From Streptosporangiaceae bacterium (GTDB lineage: Bacteria > Actinomycetota > Actinomycetes > Streptosporangiales > Streptosporangiaceae): a DNA stretch of 8,985 bases. Shown one piece after another: positions 6,631 to 8,985 of the stretch. The stretch spans positions 1 through 8,985 of the forward strand of contig JASHTQ010000752.1 of NCBI GenBank assembly GCA_030040475.1. Direction: 5' to 3'. Both the position numbers and the translations under genes were made by a program. The notes below the pieces were generated by a model. That model searched no databases, was not told the origin of the DNA, and was given only the letters and a program-made list of their open reading frames with translations. Positions within the stretch are counted from its first letter, which is position 1. Every line of letters starts with the position of its first letter.

Positions 6631-6631
6631 G

Positions 6632-7567
6632 TCAGCCGAACCGCATTGGCTCGCCGGAACCGTGCAGCCCGCGGGCCCAGTCGGCTGCGGTCATGCGTCG
6701 CTTGCCGGGCGCCTGGACATCGCCGAGGAGCACCGGGCGCGAGCCCGTGCCCGCGAAGACCGCGTGCCGTCCGACCAGCAGCTCACCGGGCGCGAGGGAC
6801 GCCGGAGCCTCCGGCGCAGGCACGCAGACCGGACCCAGCCTCACCCGGGTCCCGTCGAGTTCCGTCCACGCGCCGGGGTCCGGCGTGCACGCGCGGATCA
6901 CGCGGTCGATGACGTGCGCGGGAAGCTTCCAGTCCACCCGCGCGTCGGCCGGCGTGATCTTCGGCGCGAAGCTCACCCCTTCGGCCGGCTGCGGGACCGC
7001 CTCTATCGTGCCCGCCTCGATCCCGTCCAGCGTCGCCACAAGCAGCCGCGCCCCGGCCTCGGACAGTCGTCCGAGCAGGTCCCCGGTCGTGTCGCCGGGC
7101 CGCACCGGCTCGGTCAGCACCCCGTAGACAGGTCCCGCGTCCAGCTCGGCCACGACCTGGAACGTGCTGGCCCCTGTCACGTCGTCGCCGTGCAGGATGG
7201 CATGCTGCACCGGGGCGGCGCCACGCCAGGCCGGCAGCACGGAGAAATGCAGGTTGACCCAGCCGTGGGCCGGGATGTCGAGCGCTGCCTGCGGGATCAG
7301 GGCGCCGAAGGCGACCATCGGGCAGCAGTCCGGGGCGATCGCGCGCAGCCGGTCGAGGAATTCCGGATCCCGGACCCGGGTCGGGGAGAGCACCTCCAGG
7401 CCCGCCTGCGCGGCACGCCGCGCTACCGCGCTGCGCTCGATCTTGCGGCCACGTCCGGCCGGGGCGTCGGGACGGGTCAGCACCGCGGCGACCTCGTGGC
7501 CGGAGGCGAGCAGCGCGTCTAGCGGCGGTACCGCGGTCTGCGGCGTGCCAGCGAATACCAGGCGCAT
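6632..7567 (-). CDS. fmt: Methionyl-tRNA formyltransferase
   Basis: Transfers the formyl group from 10-formyl-tetrahydrofolate to Met-tRNA(fMet), making the initiator for bacterial translation; cytosolic. Its 311 residues match the family length. The N-terminal formyltransferase domain begins MRLVFAGTP and has the tRNA-acceptor loop region [12 protein letters not shown] (35-46), AFGALIP (86-92), the signature [15 protein letters not shown] (105-119) with N105 and H107, and ELDAGPV (141-147) with D143. N, H and D are the family's catalytic triad. The C-terminal OB-like domain for tRNA binding starts near 205 and contains [13 protein letters not shown], typical of the family end. The ATG at 7567 lies 4 nt after the def stop. 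Any Shine-Dalgarno is weak and within def, which fits coupled translation. Fmt adds the formyl group that the neighbouring Def removes, so the pairing makes functional sense. Confidence 0.97.
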   Translation of the reverse strand: MRLVFAGTPQTAVPPLDALLASGHEVAAVLTRPDAPAGRGRKIERSAVARRAAQAGLEVLSPTRVRDPEFLDRLRAIAPDCCPMVAFGALIPQAALDIPAHGWVNLHFSVLPAWRGAAPVQHAILHGDDVTGASTFQVVAELDAGPVYGVLTEPVRPGDTTGDLLGRLSEAGARLLVATLDGIEAGTIEAVPQPAEGVSFAPKITPADARVDWKLPAHVIDRVIRACTPDPGAWTELDGTRVRLGPVCVPAPEAPASLAPGELLVGRHAVFAGTGSRPVLLGDVQAPGKRRMTAADWARGLHGSGEPMRFG

Positions 7568-7571
7568 CGGC

Positions 7572-8120
7572 TCAGAAGGCCCGACCCATCGTCTCGTGCG
7601 GCGAGACGCGGATCTTCGGGAGCGGGTCCCCCCACCACTCCGCCTCCCGGATGGCCTTCATCGCCTGCTTGCGCTGCGCGGGATCCATCCGGTCGATGAA
7701 CAGGATGCCGTCCAGGTGGTCGGTCTCATGCTGGATGCAGCGGGCCAGATACTCGGTGCCCTCGATCGTCACCGGGTCGCCGTACATGTTGAAGCCCTTG
7801 GCGACCACGCCGTAGGCGCGCGCGACCGGGTAGCTGAGGCCGGGGAACGACAGGCAGCCCTCATCGTCCTCCTCGGTGTCCTTCGACAGGTCGAGCGAGG
7901 GGTTGATCAGGTGCCCGGACTCGTGCTCGTCCACGTGATAGGTGAAGACCCGCAGGCCCACCCCGATCTGCGGGGCGGCGAGGCCCGCACCGGGCGCGTC
8001 AAGCATGGTGTCGGTGAGGTCCTTGACGAGCCTGCGCAGCTCGGCGTCGAAGTCGCGGACCGGCTCGGCCGGCGTGCGCAGCACCGGGTCACCGAACAGA
8101 CGGATCGGCTTGACGCTCAC
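7572..8120 (-). CDS. def: Peptide deformylase
   Basis: Metal-dependent hydrolase that removes the N-formyl group from nascent proteins. It has 182 residues from the chosen start. All three signature motifs are intact: GAGLAAPQ (44-51), EGCLS (87-91, with metal ligand C89) and QHETDHLDG (130-138, with ligands H131 and H135 and catalytic E132). The sequence between and after them is typical of actinobacterial enzymes. The start is the GTG at 8120-8118, because AGGAGG (8134-8129) precedes it by 8 nt; an in-frame GTG at 8138 would place that ribosome-binding sequence inside the coding region. It is followed after 4 nt by fmt. The 73-nt gap from priA contains an AT-richer patch with TAGACT at 8189-8184 as a possible -10, but without a good -35. 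Confidence 0.97.
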   Translation of the reverse strand: MSVKPIRLFGDPVLRTPAEPVRDFDAELRRLVKDLTDTMLDAPGAGLAAPQIGVGLRVFTYHVDEHESGHLINPSLDLSKDTEEDDEGCLSFPGLSYPVARAYGVVAKGFNMYGDPVTIEGTEYLARCIQHETDHLDGILFIDRMDPAQRKQAMKAIREAEWWGDPLPKIRVSPHETMGRAF

Positions 8121-8128
8121 GAAGGTTC

Positions 8129-8134
8129 CCTCCT
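8129..8134 (-). promoter_or_regulatory. def: Ribosome binding site that sets the def start
   Basis: On the minus strand AGGAGG is followed by an 8-nt spacer and GTG at 8120. This strong site supports the shorter form of Def, 6 residues shorter than the longest open frame. Confidence 0.8.
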
Positions 8135-8193
8135 GCACGTGGCGGCGGACGCCCGCGCGCCGCGAGATTCCGGTCGAACTTAAAGTCTAGCTG

Positions 8194-8985
8194 TCAGGCC
8201 ACCTCGGCCGGGTCGAGCTGGACCCGGACGCCGCCGCCGTCCTTGCGCGCGCTGCGGACCGCCTGGGCCGCGTGCAGCGCCTGCGCCAGGTCGGCACCCG
8301 CTGACCTGGGCACCCTGATCAGCGCGCGCTCTTGGGGGTCGGCGTCGCCCGAGGCCGCCGCGAACTCGGCCGGGACCGGTCCGAGCACCTCGGCTCCGGG
8401 CGGGAGGCTGGCCACGGAGAACAACTCCGCGACCGCGGCGGATGTTCCGCTGACGGCGGCCATTCGCACCGCCGGAGGGAAGCCGAGCTCGGCTCGTTCG
8501 GCCAGCTCGCGTTCGGCAAAATGGACCGGGTCCCAGCGGATCAGCGCCTGGGTGGCGGGCAGACCCGCCTCGGCAAGCACCACGACCTGTCCGCCCGGCC
8601 TGACCAGGCCGGCGGCGTTCAGCCACCGGCGCACGGCCTCCTCGGCGGCGCGCAGGCTGGGGCGGCCGAGCAGCGCCCAGCCGTCCAGCAGGAGCGCGGC
8701 TGCGTATGCCCGCGCGGCGACCGGCTCGGCTCCCGGGGTGGCGATGACGAGCGCGGGCGAGTCGGGCACGGTGGCGAGCACGTGCTGTCCGCCTGAGGTC
8801 CGCACCGGCACACCGGGAAACGCGCGGCCCAGTTCTTCCGCGGTGCGCGCCGCGCCGGTGACCAGCGCGCGCAGGCGATCGGATCCGCACCGCGGGCAGC
8901 GCCAGTCGGCCGCGAGCGCGCCGCACCAGCGGCAGCCTGGCGCCTCGCCCGAGCCGCCGACGTGCAGCGGCCCGCCGCAGACCGC
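8194..8985 (-). CDS. priA: Primosomal protein N' (PriA), C-terminal part; 5' end outside window
   Basis: Replication-restart protein that recognises abandoned forks and starts primosome reassembly. 263 C-terminal residues are visible; the frame is open to the right edge. The visible part begins inside the zinc-binding region with Cys at visible residues 3, 18, 21, 30 and 33 (CGGPL, CRWCG, CPRCG). The family linker TGAARTAEELGRAFPGVPV follows. The C-terminal domain contains LVIATPGAEPVA, LLLDGWALLGRPSLRAAEEA, WDPVHFAERELAERAELGFPP and the closing VRVQLDP. The mapping to PriA rests on this order and spacing. Actinobacterial PriA homologues are often degenerate in the helicase ATPase motifs and annotated as probable primosomal proteins, but those motifs lie outside the window and cannot be judged here. 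It is upstream of def in the same direction with a 73-nt gap, so it may be cotranscribed. Confidence 0.93.
   Translation of the reverse strand, partial: AVCGGPLHVGGSGEAPGCRWCGALAADWRCPRCGSDRLRALVTGAARTAEELGRAFPGVPVRTSGGQHVLATVPDSPALVIATPGAEPVAARAYAAALLLDGWALLGRPSLRAAEEAVRRWLNAAGLVRPGGQVVVLAEAGLPATQALIRWDPVHFAERELAERAELGFPPAVRMAAVSGTSAAVAELFSVASLPPGAEVLGPVPAEFAAASGDADPQERALIRVPRSAGADLAQALHAAQAVRSARKDGGGVRVQLDPAEVA

Noticed and set aside
6163..7522. + strand frames opposite rsmB and fmt
   Set aside because: Both lie antisense to confidently identified enzymes and have shadow composition.
8184..8216. Promoter before def (TAGACT with TCGACC upstream on the minus strand)
   Set aside because: Spacing between the hexamers is 21 nt and other -35 choices are poor; left as a note under def.

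Overview
The window is very GC-rich, with G/C at most third codon positions and frequent GTG starts. Together with the gene set (PriA-Def-Fmt-RsmB, Rpe, a DUF2786 protein, a DHA2-type exporter) this points to the chromosome of a filamentous or related actinobacterium. I cannot name a genus. I see no tRNA, rRNA, CRISPR array, insertion sequence, attachment site or origin. No gene-free stretch exceeds 300 bases.

Layout from left to right. Bases 1-918 (+) are the 3' part of a gene for a surface- or secreted-type protein: a Pro/Ser/Thr-rich linker, a BACON/Ig-like beta domain and a Gly/Cys-rich tail. It converges on, and overlaps by 12 bp, a two-module Lrp/AsnC regulator (907-1887, -). The regulator is divergent from a 14-helix DHA2-family MFS exporter (2037-3602, +), a likely regulator-transporter pair. 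The exporter converges on ribulose-phosphate 3-epimerase (rpe, 3449-4309, -), whose frame runs about 60 codons past the usual end of the family and into the exporter gene. A DUF2786 gene (4470-5198, +) is divergent from rpe, has a clear inverted repeat just upstream, and overlaps the end of rsmB by 14 bp.

From 5185 to the right edge lies a minus-strand housekeeping block, transcribed priA (partial) -> def -> fmt -> rsmB. It combines replication restart (PriA), start-Met formylation (Fmt), removal of the N-terminal formyl group (Def) and 16S rRNA m5C967 methylation (RsmB). def, fmt and rsmB are separated by only 4 and 1 nt, so they are probably one translationally coupled operon.

Most of the window is ordinary core genome. 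The points worth a second look are the rpe C-terminal extension, the DUF2786 gene lying between rsmB and rpe with its operator-like repeat, the inverted repeats over the start of the Lrp-like gene, the homopolymer- and G4-rich linker inside that gene, the partial surface protein with a duplicated beta motif, and the fact that all three convergent gene pairs overlap at their 3' ends. I found no convincing evidence of a new multi-gene system.
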